A stretch of DNA of 64,000 nt, from positions 296,520-360,519 of the forward strand of contig NZ_SNXS01000001.1 of NCBI RefSeq assembly GCF_004362525.1, read 5' to 3'. Shown piece by piece: positions 53,983 through 63,418 of this stretch. This DNA is from Roseateles toxinivorans (lineage in GTDB: Bacteria; Pseudomonadota; Gammaproteobacteria; Burkholderiales; Burkholderiaceae_C). The notes under the pieces were generated by a model. The model made no database searches, was not told where the DNA came from, and saw only the letters and a program-made list of their open reading frames with translations. A program made the translations under genes and the position numbers. Each line of letters begins with the position of its first letter. The first letter of the stretch is position 1.

Positions 53983-55116
53983 CTAGTCGCAGATCGAACC
54001 GGCGGGCAGGGCCTTGGGCAGGCGCAGGCCGCGCTGCCGGAAGACGATCTCGCTGCGGCCGGCGGCGGCCAGCACCAGCTGCAGGTCGGCCTCGGTGTGC
54101 TCGCGGTGTTGCAGGCGCCTGAGCTGCCGCGGCTCCAGCATCGCCTTGAAGCGGATGGCGCCGGCCGTCTTGGCGTCCACATGGCTGTTGAGCTCGACGG
54201 CCTCCGAGGCCGCGCCGGCCAGGCGCAGGCTCAGCAGCCACAGGCCGGGCTCGCCGGCCTGCCAGTCCAGACCGAACTCGGCCGATTGCAGGCAGCCGCC
54301 GGGCCCGGTCTGCAGGTTCAGGCTGGGCCGGAGGTCCCGCGCGTGCGGCGCGGGGCTGACCTGCAGGGCGTGGCCGGCCTTCAGCGGCACCGGGCGCTGC
54401 TGGCTGTCGGTCAGGCTAAGCGCCACGCTCAGCTGGTGCTCGCCGGCCTGCCGTGGCTGGAACTCGGCAAAGAACTGGCCCGGGTCCTGGCCTATGCGCT
54501 GGCCGCGGCTGTTGCGCAGATCGGGCGTCATCGCCAGTGTCTGGGCCGGGGCCTGGCCCGGTGGCTGGATGGTCAGCACAGGGCGGACGTCGTCGCGTGA
54601 CCGTCCATGGTCGAGCACGCGCAGGCCTATCAGGCCGACGCCGCCCTCGGCCAGCGGCCGCCCGGGCGTGTTCAGCAGCAGCTCGAAGCGCGGCAGCTGC
54701 CGCGCCAGCAGGGTCACGGTGTCGCCTGTGCCGGCCTTGGCATGGTCCACCGTCAGGCGCCAGATGCCCGGGGCCGGGTTGTGCTGCGCGGGCAGCACGT
54801 AGGCATCGCCCAGCTCGGGGCGCTGGCGCTGCTGTCGGGGCAGACTGAGGGCCTGGGCCGGCGTCCAGCTCAGGGCCGGGGCAGCGGGCGGCTGCAGCCG
54901 TATCGCCCTCAGGGCCAGCGTGCTGTCGAACTGGATCTGCAGCCGGCTGTCGCCGACGGCCTCGACCGGGATGTCAACAGCCGTTTGTTGCGCGCCGCCG
55001 GCCGGGCGCAGGACCAGCGGCGCGGACTGGGCCGCCGCGCTGGCCAGGGCCAGCAGCAGCGCCGCGCCGCGCAGCGGGCGCCAGCGTTCAGCGCAGTTGT
55101 AGCGAGTCGTCGCCAA
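53983..55116 (-). CDS. predicted secreted protein of unknown function
   Basis: A 377-residue protein with an N-terminal signal-like segment (LRGAALLLALASAAAQSAPL). The rest is rich in Pro, Leu and Gln with alternating polar and hydrophobic residues that suggest beta-sandwich domains. No family motif is recognised. The start is not fixed: the frame opens with a TTG at 55116 inside the end of purM, and no ATG occurs before the signal segment. It follows purM on the same strand, overlapping by about 29 bases, and precedes the 4.5S RNA gene. Confidence 0.6.
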   Translation of the reverse strand: MATTRYNCAERWRPLRGAALLLALASAAAQSAPLVLRPAGGAQQTAVDIPVEAVGDSRLQIQFDSTLALRAIRLQPPAAPALSWTPAQALSLPRQQRQRPELGDAYVLPAQHNPAPGIWRLTVDHAKAGTGDTVTLLARQLPRFELLLNTPGRPLAEGGVGLIGLRVLDHGRSRDDVRPVLTIQPPGQAPAQTLAMTPDLRNSRGQRIGQDPGQFFAEFQPRQAGEHQLSVALSLTDSQQRPVPLKAGHALQVSPAPHARDLRPSLNLQTGPGGCLQSAEFGLDWQAGEPGLWLLSLRLAGAASEAVELNSHVDAKTAGAIRFKAMLEPRQLRRLQHREHTEADLQLVLAAAGRSEIVFRQRGLRLPKALPAGSICD

Positions 55117-56212
55117 ACTGGAGGCCCAGCGGCTCGATCAACAACTGCTTGGGGCCGGCCTCGATCTGGCCGGCCACCCAGGCGTCCACGCCCTGGGCCT
55201 TGGCCACCTCGACGGTGCGCTGCGCATCGGAGGCGGGAACGAAGATGGCAAAACCTGCCCCCATGTTCAGCGTGGAATAGGCCTCGCGGTCATCCTGCTT
55301 GGCATGTTCCTGCATGAATTTCAGCACTGGCGTGACCGGGGGCACCGTGTGGATGCGATAGGTGAACTGGCCCGGGTGGCGCAACAGCTTGCGCCAGCCA
55401 TGGCCGGTGATGTTGGCGCAGTAATGCGGCTGGATGCCGGCCTTGAAAAGCGCTTCGGTGACGGGCGAGTACAGCACCGTGGGCGCCAGCAGCGCCTCGC
55501 CATAGCTGAGGCCGGGCTCCACCTCCGTGAGGTAGCCCTGAGGCAGGCGCTCCACCAGCTTGCGCGCGAGCGAGAGGCCATTGGCATGGATGCCGCTGGA
55601 GGCCAGCAGCACGATGGCATCACCCGGTGCGAGCTTGTCGCCCACCGACAGCCGTTCCTTCGGGTTGATCAGGCCGGTGCAGCTGGCGGCCAGGTCGATG
55701 CGACCGGCCTCGACGATGCCGGCCAGGGCCGGTGTCTCACCGCCGCCCCAGGCGACCTGGCAGACGTCGCAGGCCTTCTTCCAGCCCTCGACCAGGCTTT
55801 GCGCACGCAGCTTGTCGCCGAACCATTCGGAGCCACCGGCGGCCCAGTAGGCCTGCACCACCAGCGGCGTGGCGCCGACGGTGATCAGGTCATTGACGGC
55901 CATGGCGATGGTGTCCTGGGCGATGCTCGCGTAGTAGCTTTTGCCGGTCAGCTGATACATCTCGTCGGCGACCAGGGTCTTGGTGCCCAGGCATTCGACG
56001 ATGGAGGCCAGATAGAAGGGGCCGACATCGACCACATAGGCCGATTCGCCGCGCGAGGCCAGCACCTCGCTGAATCCGTGGCCGGCCAGATGGGTGCCGG
56101 TGGCGGCGGCGGCGCGCTGAGCGGCCACCTTCAACGGGTCGATCAAATCGTAGTTGACCCCCGCCTGTTCGTAGCTGAGGGTGTCGGAGGAGGAAGGGGC
56201 ATGGGTACTCAT
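55088..56212 (-). CDS. purM: phosphoribosylformylglycinamidine cyclo-ligase
   Basis: PurM closes the imidazole ring (FGAM to AIR) in purine synthesis. The 374-residue AIRS-fold protein has DVGPFYLASIVECLGTKTLVADEM, the GGGETPALAGIVEAGRID loop and the ATP-binding SSGIHANGLSLARKL segment. A GATAAT lies 8 bases upstream of the ATG in the 71-base divergent region shared with dnaX. Confidence 0.96.
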   Translation of the reverse strand: MSTHAPSSSDTLSYEQAGVNYDLIDPLKVAAQRAAAATGTHLAGHGFSEVLASRGESAYVVDVGPFYLASIVECLGTKTLVADEMYQLTGKSYYASIAQDTIAMAVNDLITVGATPLVVQAYWAAGGSEWFGDKLRAQSLVEGWKKACDVCQVAWGGGETPALAGIVEAGRIDLAASCTGLINPKERLSVGDKLAPGDAIVLLASSGIHANGLSLARKLVERLPQGYLTEVEPGLSYGEALLAPTVLYSPVTEALFKAGIQPHYCANITGHGWRKLLRHPGQFTYRIHTVPPVTPVLKFMQEHAKQDDREAYSTLNMGAGFAIFVPASDAQRTVEVAKAQGVDAWVAGQIEAGPKQLLIEPLGLQFGDDSLQLR

Positions 56213-56220
56213 GGTGCGGG

Positions 56221-56276
56221 ATTATCGGTCACCTCGGCCTCGACCCAGGAGCGGGCCACCGGCGCGCCCGTAGAAT
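56221..56276. promoter_or_regulatory. back-to-back -10 elements of purM and dnaX
   Basis: GATAAT on the minus strand (56221-56226) ends 8 bases before the purM ATG. TAGAAT on the plus strand (56271-56276) ends 7 bases before the dnaX ATG. Neither gene has a ribosome site in between, so both mRNAs may be nearly leaderless. No clear -35 hexamers. Confidence 0.4.
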
Positions 56277-56283
56277 CGCCCGC

Positions 56284-58254
56284 ATGAGCTACCTGGTTCT
56301 CGCCCGCAAATACCGTCCCCGCAGTTTCGAAGAACTGGTCGGGCAGGAGCACGTCGTGCAGGCGCTGGCCAATGCGCTGACGCAGCAGCGGCTGCACCAC
56401 GCCTATCTGTTCACCGGCACGCGAGGCGTGGGCAAGACCACGGTCTCGCGGCTGCTGGCCAAAAGCCTGAATTGCACCGGGCCCGACGGCCAGGGTGGCA
56501 TCACCGCCCACCCCTGCGGCGTCTGCGAGGCCTGCCGCGACATCGATGCCGGACGCTTCGTCGACTACGTCGAGCTGGACGCGGCCTCCAACCGCGGCGT
56601 CGAAGAGATCTCGCAGCTGCTGGACCAGTCGGTCTACAAGCCGGTCGTGGGTCGCTTCAAGGTCTACATGATCGACGAAGTGCACATGCTCTCCAACACC
56701 GCCTTCAACGCGATGCTGAAGACACTGGAGGAGCCGCCCGAGTACCTGAAATTCGTGCTCGCCACCACCGATCCGCAGAAGGTGCCGGTCACCGTGCTGA
56801 GCCGCTGCCTGCAGTTCAATCTGCGGCCGATGGCGCCGCAGACGGTGCACGAGCATCTGCAGCGTGTGCTGGCCGACGAGAACGTGCCGGTCGATGCCGG
56901 CTCGCTGCGCCTGCTGGCACGCGCCGCGCGCGGCTCGATGCGCGACGGCCTGTCGCTGGCCGACCAGGCGATCGCCTTCGGCTCCAGCGAGCTGAAGGAA
57001 GCCGGCGTGCGCCAGATGCTGGGCGCCGTCGATCGCAGCCATGTGATCGCGCTGATCGACGCACTGGCCGCCAGCAACGGGCCCGAGGTGGTGGCCATCG
57101 CCGACCGGCTGCGGGCGCAAGGGTTGTCGGCCTCCGGCACCTTGGAAGATCTGGCCAGCCTGCTTCAGCAGATGGCGGTGGAGCGCGCCGCCCCGGGCAG
57201 TGCCGACGCGGCCGACCCGGAAACACCCGAGATGCAGCGCGTGTCCAGGCTGCTGCCGTCCGACGAGATCCAGCTGATGTACAGCATGGCCCTGCACGGC
57301 CGCGCCGAGCTGGGTCTGGCGCCCGACGAATACGGCGGCCTGGTGATGGTGCTGCTGCGCATGCTCAGCTTCCGGCCCGAGGGCGGAGGACGAGGAGCCA
57401 CGGCAGCGCCGGCCGAGTCCACCCCGCCGGCGGCCCGTGCGCCGGCGATGGCCGCCAGCCCGGCGCCGGCTGCGCCCGCCGCGCCTGCAGCGAACACGGC
57501 GGCCCTGATGGCCGAACCGGTGCGGGCCGAAGCCCGGGCGCCGGCTCAGCCGCCTGCGCCACAGCAGAAGTATTCACCCCCACCCGCACCGGCCGTTGCC
57601 TCCGTCGTTGCGCGCGAGCCGGCCACGGCCAGCCCCCGTCCGCCAGCGCCCAGGCCTGCACCGCCGCCCGCGGCTGCCAGCGACGATGTGCCGCCCTGGA
57701 TGGATGCGCCGATGGCCGATGAGGAGGGACAGGCCATGCCGGCGACTGCGGCACCCGCCGAGCTTGCGCGCCGCGCGCCGCCGGCAGCGTTGGCACCGCC
57801 TGCACCCGCGCAGAGTCAGTCCGCACCACAGTCCGCGGCAGGCGAGCCGATCCGGATCCAGGCCACGGCGCTGGGCGAGCGCTGGTACCAGACCGTCAAG
57901 CAACTGGGCCTGGTGGCGATGGCGCGCGAGGTCGCGCTGCAGGCCGAGTGCGTGGCCATCGAGCAGGACGGCGAGGTGCAGGTCTGGCGCTTTCGCATCG
58001 AGCGTGAATCGCTGCGCGCCCCGGTGCTGAAAGACAAGCTGCAGACCGCTCTGGCGGCTCACCTCGGGCTGGAGCTGCGCGTCGAGCTGGAGGCCGGCCC
58101 GGCGCTGGATTCACCGGCGCTGCGCGATGCCGCAGAAGGCCAGCGGCGCCAGCTGGATGCCGAAGCGATCATTTTCAACGACCCGCTGGTGCAGCAGATG
58201 CTGAGCCAGTTCAAGACGGCACGCGTCGTGCCCGGGTCGATCAAACCACACTGA
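56284..58254 (+). CDS. dnaX: DNA polymerase III subunits gamma/tau
   Basis: DnaX is the clamp-loader ATPase. The 656-residue protein has the N-terminal AAA+ core: LVGQEHVVQAL, Walker A GTRGVGKTTVSR, the zinc module HPCGVCEACRDID, MIDEVHMLSNTAFNAMLKTLEEPP and the SRC motif LSRCLQF. Domains II-III follow to about 365, then a Pro/Ala-rich linker (about 370-500) and the tau C-terminal domain that binds alpha and DnaB. I see no slippery A-AAA-AAG site, so a gamma product by frameshifting is not evident. Confidence 0.95.
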   Translation: MSYLVLARKYRPRSFEELVGQEHVVQALANALTQQRLHHAYLFTGTRGVGKTTVSRLLAKSLNCTGPDGQGGITAHPCGVCEACRDIDAGRFVDYVELDAASNRGVEEISQLLDQSVYKPVVGRFKVYMIDEVHMLSNTAFNAMLKTLEEPPEYLKFVLATTDPQKVPVTVLSRCLQFNLRPMAPQTVHEHLQRVLADENVPVDAGSLRLLARAARGSMRDGLSLADQAIAFGSSELKEAGVRQMLGAVDRSHVIALIDALAASNGPEVVAIADRLRAQGLSASGTLEDLASLLQQMAVERAAPGSADAADPETPEMQRVSRLLPSDEIQLMYSMALHGRAELGLAPDEYGGLVMVLLRMLSFRPEGGGRGATAAPAESTPPAARAPAMAASPAPAAPAAPAANTAALMAEPVRAEARAPAQPPAPQQKYSPPPAPAVASVVAREPATASPRPPAPRPAPPPAAASDDVPPWMDAPMADEEGQAMPATAAPAELARRAPPAALAPPAPAQSQSAPQSAAGEPIRIQATALGERWYQTVKQLGLVAMAREVALQAECVAIEQDGEVQVWRFRIERESLRAPVLKDKLQTALAAHLGLELRVELEAGPALDSPALRDAAEGQRRQLDAEAIIFNDPLVQQMLSQFKTARVVPGSIKPH

Positions 58255-58272
58255 ACACCAAGGAGTATCACG

Positions 58273-58599
58273 ATGATGAAGGGTCAACTGGCCGGTCTGA
58301 TGAAGCAGGCCCAAGCCATGCAGGACAACCTGAAGAAGGCGCAGGACGAACTGGCGCTGGTCGAGGTCGAGGGACAGTCGGGCGCCGGCCTGGTCAAGGT
58401 CACGATGACCTGCAAGCACGACGTCAAGCGTGTCGCCATCGACCCCAGCCTCCTGGCCGATGACAAGGACATGCTGGAAGACCTGGTCGCCGCGGCCTTC
58501 AATGACGCAGTGCGCCGGGCCGAAGAAGTCAGCCAGGCCAAGATGGGCAAGCTGACCGCCGGCATGCCCCTGCCTCCGGGCATGAAGTTCCCGTTTTGA
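58273..58599 (+). CDS. ybaB: YbaB/EbfC nucleoid-associated protein
   Basis: A 108-residue DNA-binding protein: [41 protein letters not shown] with the long helix then beta core, and the conserved [11 protein letters not shown] end. YbaB shapes nucleoid DNA as a tweezers-like dimer. It lies 18 bases after dnaX, as in most bacteria. Confidence 0.95.
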   Translation: MMKGQLAGLMKQAQAMQDNLKKAQDELALVEVEGQSGAGLVKVTMTCKHDVKRVAIDPSLLADDKDMLEDLVAAAFNDAVRRAEEVSQAKMGKLTAGMPLPPGMKFPF

Positions 58600-58633
58600 A
58601 TCTGCCTGGCGCTGTTGAGCTGCGGGGCTCGCG

Positions 58634-59227
58634 ATGAGCAACGCCCAGCATTCGCTCGACGGTCTTGTCGAGGCGCTGCGTCGCCTGCCGGGCGTCGGCC
58701 AGAAGTCTGCGCAGCGCATGGCCTACCACCTGCTGCAGCATGACCGCGATGGCGCGCGCCAGCTCTCGCGGGCGCTGGGTCAGGCGGCCGATCACATCCT
58801 GCATTGCCAGCGCTGCCACACCTTCACCGAAACACCGGTGTGCAGCATCTGCCTGGACGAGACCCGGGACGCCAGCCTGCTGTGCGTGCTCGAGTCGCCG
58901 GCCGACCAGGCGGCGCTGGAGCGCACCGGCTCCTACCGCGGCTACTACTTTGTGCTGATGGGGCGGGTCAGCCCGCTGGACGGCATTGGCGCGCAGGACA
59001 TCGGCGTGGCCCAGTTGCTGGAGCGTGCCGCCGACGGCAAGGTGGAAGAAGTGATTCTGGCCACCAGCTTCACCGCCGAGGGCGAGGCCACCGCCCATGT
59101 GCTGAGCCAGGCACTGAAGGCGCGCGGCCTGCGGGCCACCCGGCTGGCGCGCGGCGTGCCGGTGGGCAGTGAACTCGAGTATGTGGATCTGGGCACCATT
59201 GCCCATGCATTGGTGGACCGGCGCTGA
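58634..59227 (+). CDS. recR: recombination protein RecR
   Basis: RecR works with RecO and RecF to load RecA on gapped DNA. The 197-residue protein has the N-terminal helix-hairpin-helix ([16 protein letters not shown]), the zinc finger CQRC-x9-CSIC, the TOPRIM domain ([15 protein letters not shown]) and the [15 protein letters not shown] end. Third gene of dnaX-ybaB-recR. Confidence 0.96.
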   Translation: MSNAQHSLDGLVEALRRLPGVGQKSAQRMAYHLLQHDRDGARQLSRALGQAADHILHCQRCHTFTETPVCSICLDETRDASLLCVLESPADQAALERTGSYRGYYFVLMGRVSPLDGIGAQDIGVAQLLERAADGKVEEVILATSFTAEGEATAHVLSQALKARGLRATRLARGVPVGSELEYVDLGTIAHALVDRR

Positions 59228-59255
59228 GCACCGTTCCACAGGAAAGCCTCAAGAC

Positions 59256-59651
59256 ATGACCCTCGCGAACTACTGCATCATCGTCGCCGGCCTGCTGCCC
59301 ATCGTCTGCGCCGGCATTGCCAAGTCCAAGGGCTTTGGCAAGCGCCGCCGCGATGGCGGCTTCGACAACCACAACCCCCGGGCCTGGCTGGCCAATCTGT
59401 CGGGCTGGCAGGCGCGCGCCAATGCGGCACAGGCCAACAGTTTCGAGGCCTTGCCGCTGTTCATTGCCGGCGTGCTGGTGGCGCAGCAGATGCAGGCGCC
59501 GCAGGGGCGGGTGGACGCCCTGGCGCTGGCCTTTGTCGCCGCGCGCCTGGCCTTCATTGCGCTCTATCTGGCCGACAAGGCCTCGCTGCGATCGCTGGCC
59601 TGGACCATAGGCGTGGGCTGCAGCGTGGCGCTGTTCTTCAGCGCCAGCTGA
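59256..59651 (+). CDS. MAPEG-family membrane protein
   Basis: A 131-residue four-helix membrane protein of the MAPEG family: NHNPRAWLANLSGWQARANAAQANSFEALPLFIAGVL is the characteristic hydrophilic loop with the ARANAAQ stretch. MAPEG proteins include glutathione S-transferases and leukotriene synthases, but the bacterial members' substrates are mostly unknown. It lies 28 bases after recR, and the ATG follows AAGACA. Confidence 0.85.
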   Translation: MTLANYCIIVAGLLPIVCAGIAKSKGFGKRRRDGGFDNHNPRAWLANLSGWQARANAAQANSFEALPLFIAGVLVAQQMQAPQGRVDALALAFVAARLAFIALYLADKASLRSLAWTIGVGCSVALFFSAS

Positions 59652-59660
59652 ACCGGGGCA

Positions 59661-61262
59661 TCAGCGCTTGCTTGGCTGACGGGCCAGCGCTGAGGGCAGT
59701 CCGCTGCTGGCCACCGTGCTGCGACCGCTGGCGCGCAGGACCTTGCGCGCCGGCTGCTTCACGTTCTTGCCGACGGCAGCCGTGCGCACCGGAGCGGTGG
59801 CGGTGTAGACCACCAGGCTTTGCCCGGCCTTCAGTGCGGTCTTGGTACCCAGCTTGTTCCACTGGGCGAACTGGTCGCTGCTGACACGGTAGCGCCGGGC
59901 CAGGCTGGCCACGGTGTCACCCTTGCCGGCCTTGAAGGCCAGGCGCCTGAGCGGCGGCACGTCGGGGGACAGGGTGATGCTGGCGTTGTCGGCCAGGTGC
60001 TCGGACACATCGTCCACCCGATGCAGGCCGCGCGGCACCAGCAGGGTAGAGCCCTGCTTGACCAGCATGCGCGGCGGGATCTTGTTGACCTCGCGCAGCG
60101 TGGCCTCGTTCATGCCCACCAGCTTGGCTGCCTCGGCAGGCTTGAGCGTGCGCGGGGCCACCCAGGCCGTCCAGCTGGCCAGCGGACCTTGGTGTGCGCT
60201 TAAGCGGCGCACGAAGTGGCTGGCATTGTCATAGGGCAGCAGCACCTGGGGCGTGCCGGCGGCAAGTATCACCGGCTTGTTCATCTGCGGGTTGTAGAGC
60301 TTGAAGTCATCGACCTCCAGGCCGGCAAGCCGGGCGGCCATGTCGACGTCCATGTCGCGATCTATCTTCACGCTCAGGAAGAACGGGTGGTTGGCCACCG
60401 GGGGCAGGCTCAGGCCGTAGGCGTCGGGGCGGGCAACGATGTTCTTCACTGCCTGCAGCTTGGGTATGTAGTAGCGCGTCTCGTCGGGCATGCGCAGGCT
60501 CAGATAGTCGGTCGGCAGGCCGGCCTTCTGGTTGCGCGTGATGGCCTTCTGCACATTGCCCTGGCCCCAGTTGTAGGCGGCCAGCGCCAGATGCCAGTCG
60601 CCGAACATGCCGTGCAGCTTGCCCAGATAGTCGAGCGCGGCACGGGTCGAGGCCAGCACATCGCGGCGGTCATCTCGGAACACGTTTTGTTTCAGCGCGA
60701 AGTCGCGCCCGGTGGCCGGCATGAACTGCCATAGGCCCGAGGCCTTGACGCGCGAGCTGGCGTCGGTAACGAAGGCGCTCTCCACAAATGGCAGCAGTGC
60801 CAGCTCGGCGGGCATGCCGCGCTTCTCGACTTCTTCGATGATGTGATAGAGGTAGCGGCTGCCGCGCTCGGTCATGCGCTGCACATAGTCGGGGCGGCTG
60901 CTGTACCACTGCTCGGCCTTGCCGACCAGCTCGCCGTCCAGATCCTGCAGTGCAAAGCCCTTGCGCACACGAACCCACAGATCGGCCTGGGCCTGGCTGT
61001 CGTCGAGGTCGATCTTGGCGCCGGGCTGCAAGGTGTCTTCCACCAGCGCCGCCGACATCTGGTCGAAGGCCGCGGCTGAGGCGCGCGTCGTCAGCGTCGG
61101 CATGGGTGTCCAGTTGCTGGCCAGGGCAACCGGGGCGGCGGTGGCGGATTCGGTGGGGGGTTCTGCGATGGGGATAGGGGTGCTGGCGCAGGCGGCCAGC
61201 AGCAGGGTCACAAGGGGCAGCAGTCGCGGCAGCGAATGAGAGATGGGGATGTTGTGGGTCAT
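59661..61262 (-). CDS. mltD: membrane-bound lytic murein transglycosylase D
   Basis: A 533-residue outer-membrane lipoprotein that cuts peptidoglycan. Lipobox LLLAACAS near residue 25, then the SLT domain (ELALLPFVESAF with the catalytic Glu, ASGLWQFMPATGRDF, LALAAYNWGQGNVQKAI, YIPKLQAV) and C-terminal LysM-like repeats (KAGKGDTVASLARRYRVSSDQFAQWN). The ATG overlaps the gloB stop (ATGA), so gloB and mltD form an operon. Confidence 0.93.
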   Translation of the reverse strand: MTHNIPISHSLPRLLPLVTLLLAACASTPIPIAEPPTESATAAPVALASNWTPMPTLTTRASAAAFDQMSAALVEDTLQPGAKIDLDDSQAQADLWVRVRKGFALQDLDGELVGKAEQWYSSRPDYVQRMTERGSRYLYHIIEEVEKRGMPAELALLPFVESAFVTDASSRVKASGLWQFMPATGRDFALKQNVFRDDRRDVLASTRAALDYLGKLHGMFGDWHLALAAYNWGQGNVQKAITRNQKAGLPTDYLSLRMPDETRYYIPKLQAVKNIVARPDAYGLSLPPVANHPFFLSVKIDRDMDVDMAARLAGLEVDDFKLYNPQMNKPVILAAGTPQVLLPYDNASHFVRRLSAHQGPLASWTAWVAPRTLKPAEAAKLVGMNEATLREVNKIPPRMLVKQGSTLLVPRGLHRVDDVSEHLADNASITLSPDVPPLRRLAFKAGKGDTVASLARRYRVSSDQFAQWNKLGTKTALKAGQSLVVYTATAPVRTAAVGKNVKQPARKVLRASGRSTVASSGLPSALARQPSKR

Positions 61263-62041
61263 CTGAATTCGTTCTTCCATTGGCGCAGGGTGGCAAACAC
61301 CGAGACGGGATCAGCGTCTGCGGCACCATGATCGCTGGCGGCCCTGATCACGGCAGGCTCGTCGCAGCGCAGGAATGGATTGATGGCGAGCTCGCGCGAA
61401 AGAAGCGAGGGCAGGGTGGGCTGATGCAGCGCGCGTTGCGCCTGGCACCATTGTTGATAGTCGGCCAGGGACGCGTTGTCGGGCTCGACCGCTGTGGCAA
61501 AACGCAGATTGGACAGGGTGTATTCGTGGGCGCAGCATACCCTTGTTGCGCCAGGCAGGCGAGCCAGCTGTGACAGCGAGTCATGCATCTGCGCCGGCGT
61601 GCCCTCGAACAGGCGGCCGCAGCCGCCGGAGAACAGCGTGTCGCCACAGAACAGCACCGGGGCGGCCTCGGCTGCGCCCGGCAGGCCGGGCAGGTAGTAA
61701 GCGATGTGGCCGGCGGTGTGGCCGGGCACGTCCAGCACCTGGAAGTCCAGGCCCAGCGCCCGCACGATGTCTCCGCCTTGGCAGGGGGTGTGGGGGCCGG
61801 GTATGTGCTCGGTGGCCGGTCCGAACACCGGACCCTGCAACTGCTCGCTGAGTGCCGCCAGGCCGCCCACATGATCGCCGTGGTGGTGGGTCACTAGAAT
61901 GCCTGTCAGGCGCAGGCCCCTGCTGCTCAGTGCTTGCAGCACCGGCGCCGCTTCCCCCGGATCCACCACGATCGCATTCGCGCCATCGTGAAGCATCCAG
62001 ATGTAGTTGTCTGTGAAGGCAGGCAGTGCGATAAGGTTCAT
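61259..62041 (-). CDS. gloB: hydroxyacylglutathione hydrolase (glyoxalase II)
   Basis: GloB hydrolyses S-lactoylglutathione from methylglyoxal detoxification. The 260-residue metallo-beta-lactamase fold has the metal motif THHHGDHVGG, the second-shell LDVPGHTAGHIAY, FCGDTLFSGGCGR and the CAHEYTLSNLRFA glutathione site. The ATG at 62041 is preferred to a TTG at 62050. A good TATAAT/TTTGCA promoter lies upstream, inside the divergent methyltransferase gene. Confidence 0.95.
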   Translation of the reverse strand: MNLIALPAFTDNYIWMLHDGANAIVVDPGEAAPVLQALSSRGLRLTGILVTHHHGDHVGGLAALSEQLQGPVFGPATEHIPGPHTPCQGGDIVRALGLDFQVLDVPGHTAGHIAYYLPGLPGAAEAAPVLFCGDTLFSGGCGRLFEGTPAQMHDSLSQLARLPGATRVCCAHEYTLSNLRFATAVEPDNASLADYQQWCQAQRALHQPTLPSLLSRELAINPFLRCDEPAVIRAASDHGAADADPVSVFATLRQWKNEFR

Positions 62042-62840
62042 GGCAGGCAATCCATCGATTATAGAGTTGGCCCACTGGCTGCAAACCCCTGCGGGCCGCT
62101 ACATGCTGGCCTGGGAACAGGCGCAGTTGGATGCCGCCGTGGTTGATCTGTTCGGCTTTCATGCGCTGCAGCTGGGCCTGCCGGAGCTGGACGGTCTGCG
62201 CAGCAATCGCATGCCGCACCGCTGGCTGGCCTTGCAGCAGGCTCAGCCCTTGCCCGACGACCTGGTGCAGGACCCGGCCCGCACGGTGGCCCTGCATTGC
62301 GATTTCGACGCGCTGCCTTTCGACACCAACAGCCTGGATCTGGTGGTGCTGCCCCATGCGCTCGAGCTGGCCTGCGACCCGCACCAGACCCTGCGCGAGG
62401 TGGATCGCGTGCTGCGGCCCGAGGGCCGGGTCGTGATACTGGGCCTGAACCCGACCAGCCTGTGGGCGCTGCGCCAGCGCCTGGGGCGTTTACGGGGCCG
62501 CCTGCCCGGCCACAAGGGCGAGCAGGGCCTGTTCCTGCCCAGCAGCGGCGAGTTCATCGGCTACTGGCGTCTGCGTGACTGGTTGCGGCTGCTGAGCTTC
62601 GAGGTCGAGGGCGCCCATTTCGGCTGCTACCGGCCGCCGGGCCTGAGTGAGCGCTGGATGCAGCGCCATGCCTGGATGGAAGGTGCGGGCGAACGCTGGT
62701 GGCCGGTGCTGGGCGCCGTTTACTTTCTGGTGGCCGTCAAGCGCGTGCGTGGCATGCGTCTGGTCGGCCTGCTGCCTCAGGCCCGCAAGGTTGCCAAGAC
62801 CGCGGCGGTGGCGATGCACAACAACAAAGAGATTTCATGA
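62040..62840 (+). CDS. class I SAM-dependent methyltransferase (YafS-like)
   Basis: A 266-residue protein with the methyltransferase core motifs [23 protein letters not shown] and [21 protein letters not shown], and an N-terminal region without a typical glycine motif I. It sits between gloB and rnhA as YafS does in enterobacteria. The substrate is unknown. The ATG at 62040 follows ATAAGG at 4-base spacing. The frame is open upstream from a TTG at 62007. Confidence 0.85.
   Translation: MAGNPSIIELAHWLQTPAGRYMLAWEQAQLDAAVVDLFGFHALQLGLPELDGLRSNRMPHRWLALQQAQPLPDDLVQDPARTVALHCDFDALPFDTNSLDLVVLPHALELACDPHQTLREVDRVLRPEGRVVILGLNPTSLWALRQRLGRLRGRLPGHKGEQGLFLPSSGEFIGYWRLRDWLRLLSFEVEGAHFGCYRPPGLSERWMQRHAWMEGAGERWWPVLGAVYFLVAVKRVRGMRLVGLLPQARKVAKTAAVAMHNNKEIS
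62058..62085 (-). promoter_or_regulatory. promoter of gloB
   Basis: On the minus strand TATAAT (62058-62063) and TTTGCA (62080-62085) are 16 bases apart. The -10 lies 16 bases before the gloB ATG. The whole promoter lies within the first 46 bases of the methyltransferase gene. Confidence 0.65.
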
Positions 62841-63316
62841 CCGAGACCCACGAGAACAAGCCCGCCGCCACCATCCAGCGTCCCAAGGTGACCGTCTATA
62901 CCGATGGCGCCTGCAAGGGCAACCCCGGACCCGGCGGCTGGGGTGCCTGGCTGAGCTCGGGCGGCCACGACAAGGAGTTGTTCGGTGGCGAGCCCAACAC
63001 CACCAACAACCGCATGGAGCTGACCGCCGTGATCGAGGCCCTGGCCTCGCTGAAACGCACCTGCGAGGTCACGCTTTACACCGACAGCCAGTACGTCCGT
63101 AAAGGCATTACGGAATGGATCATCGGCTGGAAGCAGCGCGGCTGGCAGACCGCCGACAAGAAGCCGGTGAAGAACGTCGATCTGTGGCAGCGGCTGGATG
63201 GCTTGCGCCATCTGCACCAGGTTGAGTGGCGCTGGGTCAAGGGCCACGCGGGTGACCCGGGCAACGAACGCGCCGATGCCCTGGCCAATCGGGGCGCGGC
63301 CTCGGTCGGCCGCTGA
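62837..63316 (+). CDS. rnhA: ribonuclease HI
   Basis: RNase HI cuts RNA in RNA-DNA hybrids. The 159-residue protein carries all four acidic residues: [36 protein letters not shown] and [13 protein letters not shown] 16-residue N-terminal extension ([16 protein letters not shown]) precedes the fold. Overlaps the methyltransferase stop by ATGA, so it is translationally coupled. Confidence 0.97.
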   Translation: MTETHENKPAATIQRPKVTVYTDGACKGNPGPGGWGAWLSSGGHDKELFGGEPNTTNNRMELTAVIEALASLKRTCEVTLYTDSQYVRKGITEWIIGWKQRGWQTADKKPVKNVDLWQRLDGLRHLHQVEWRWVKGHAGDPGNERADALANRGAASVGR

Positions 63317-63418
63317 GGTCGCGGCGCGCTCGCCAATCGCACATCGCCACCCGGTCTTCCCTGGGGCCTCAGCGCCGCAGGCCAAAGGCCGGTACAGTCC
63401 GCGCTCGGAGAATCCGGC

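Noticed and set aside
56284-58254. Programmed frameshift in dnaX to make gamma
   Set aside because: I found no A-AAA-AAG slippery site with a following hairpin at the expected place. The Pro/Ala linker continues in frame.
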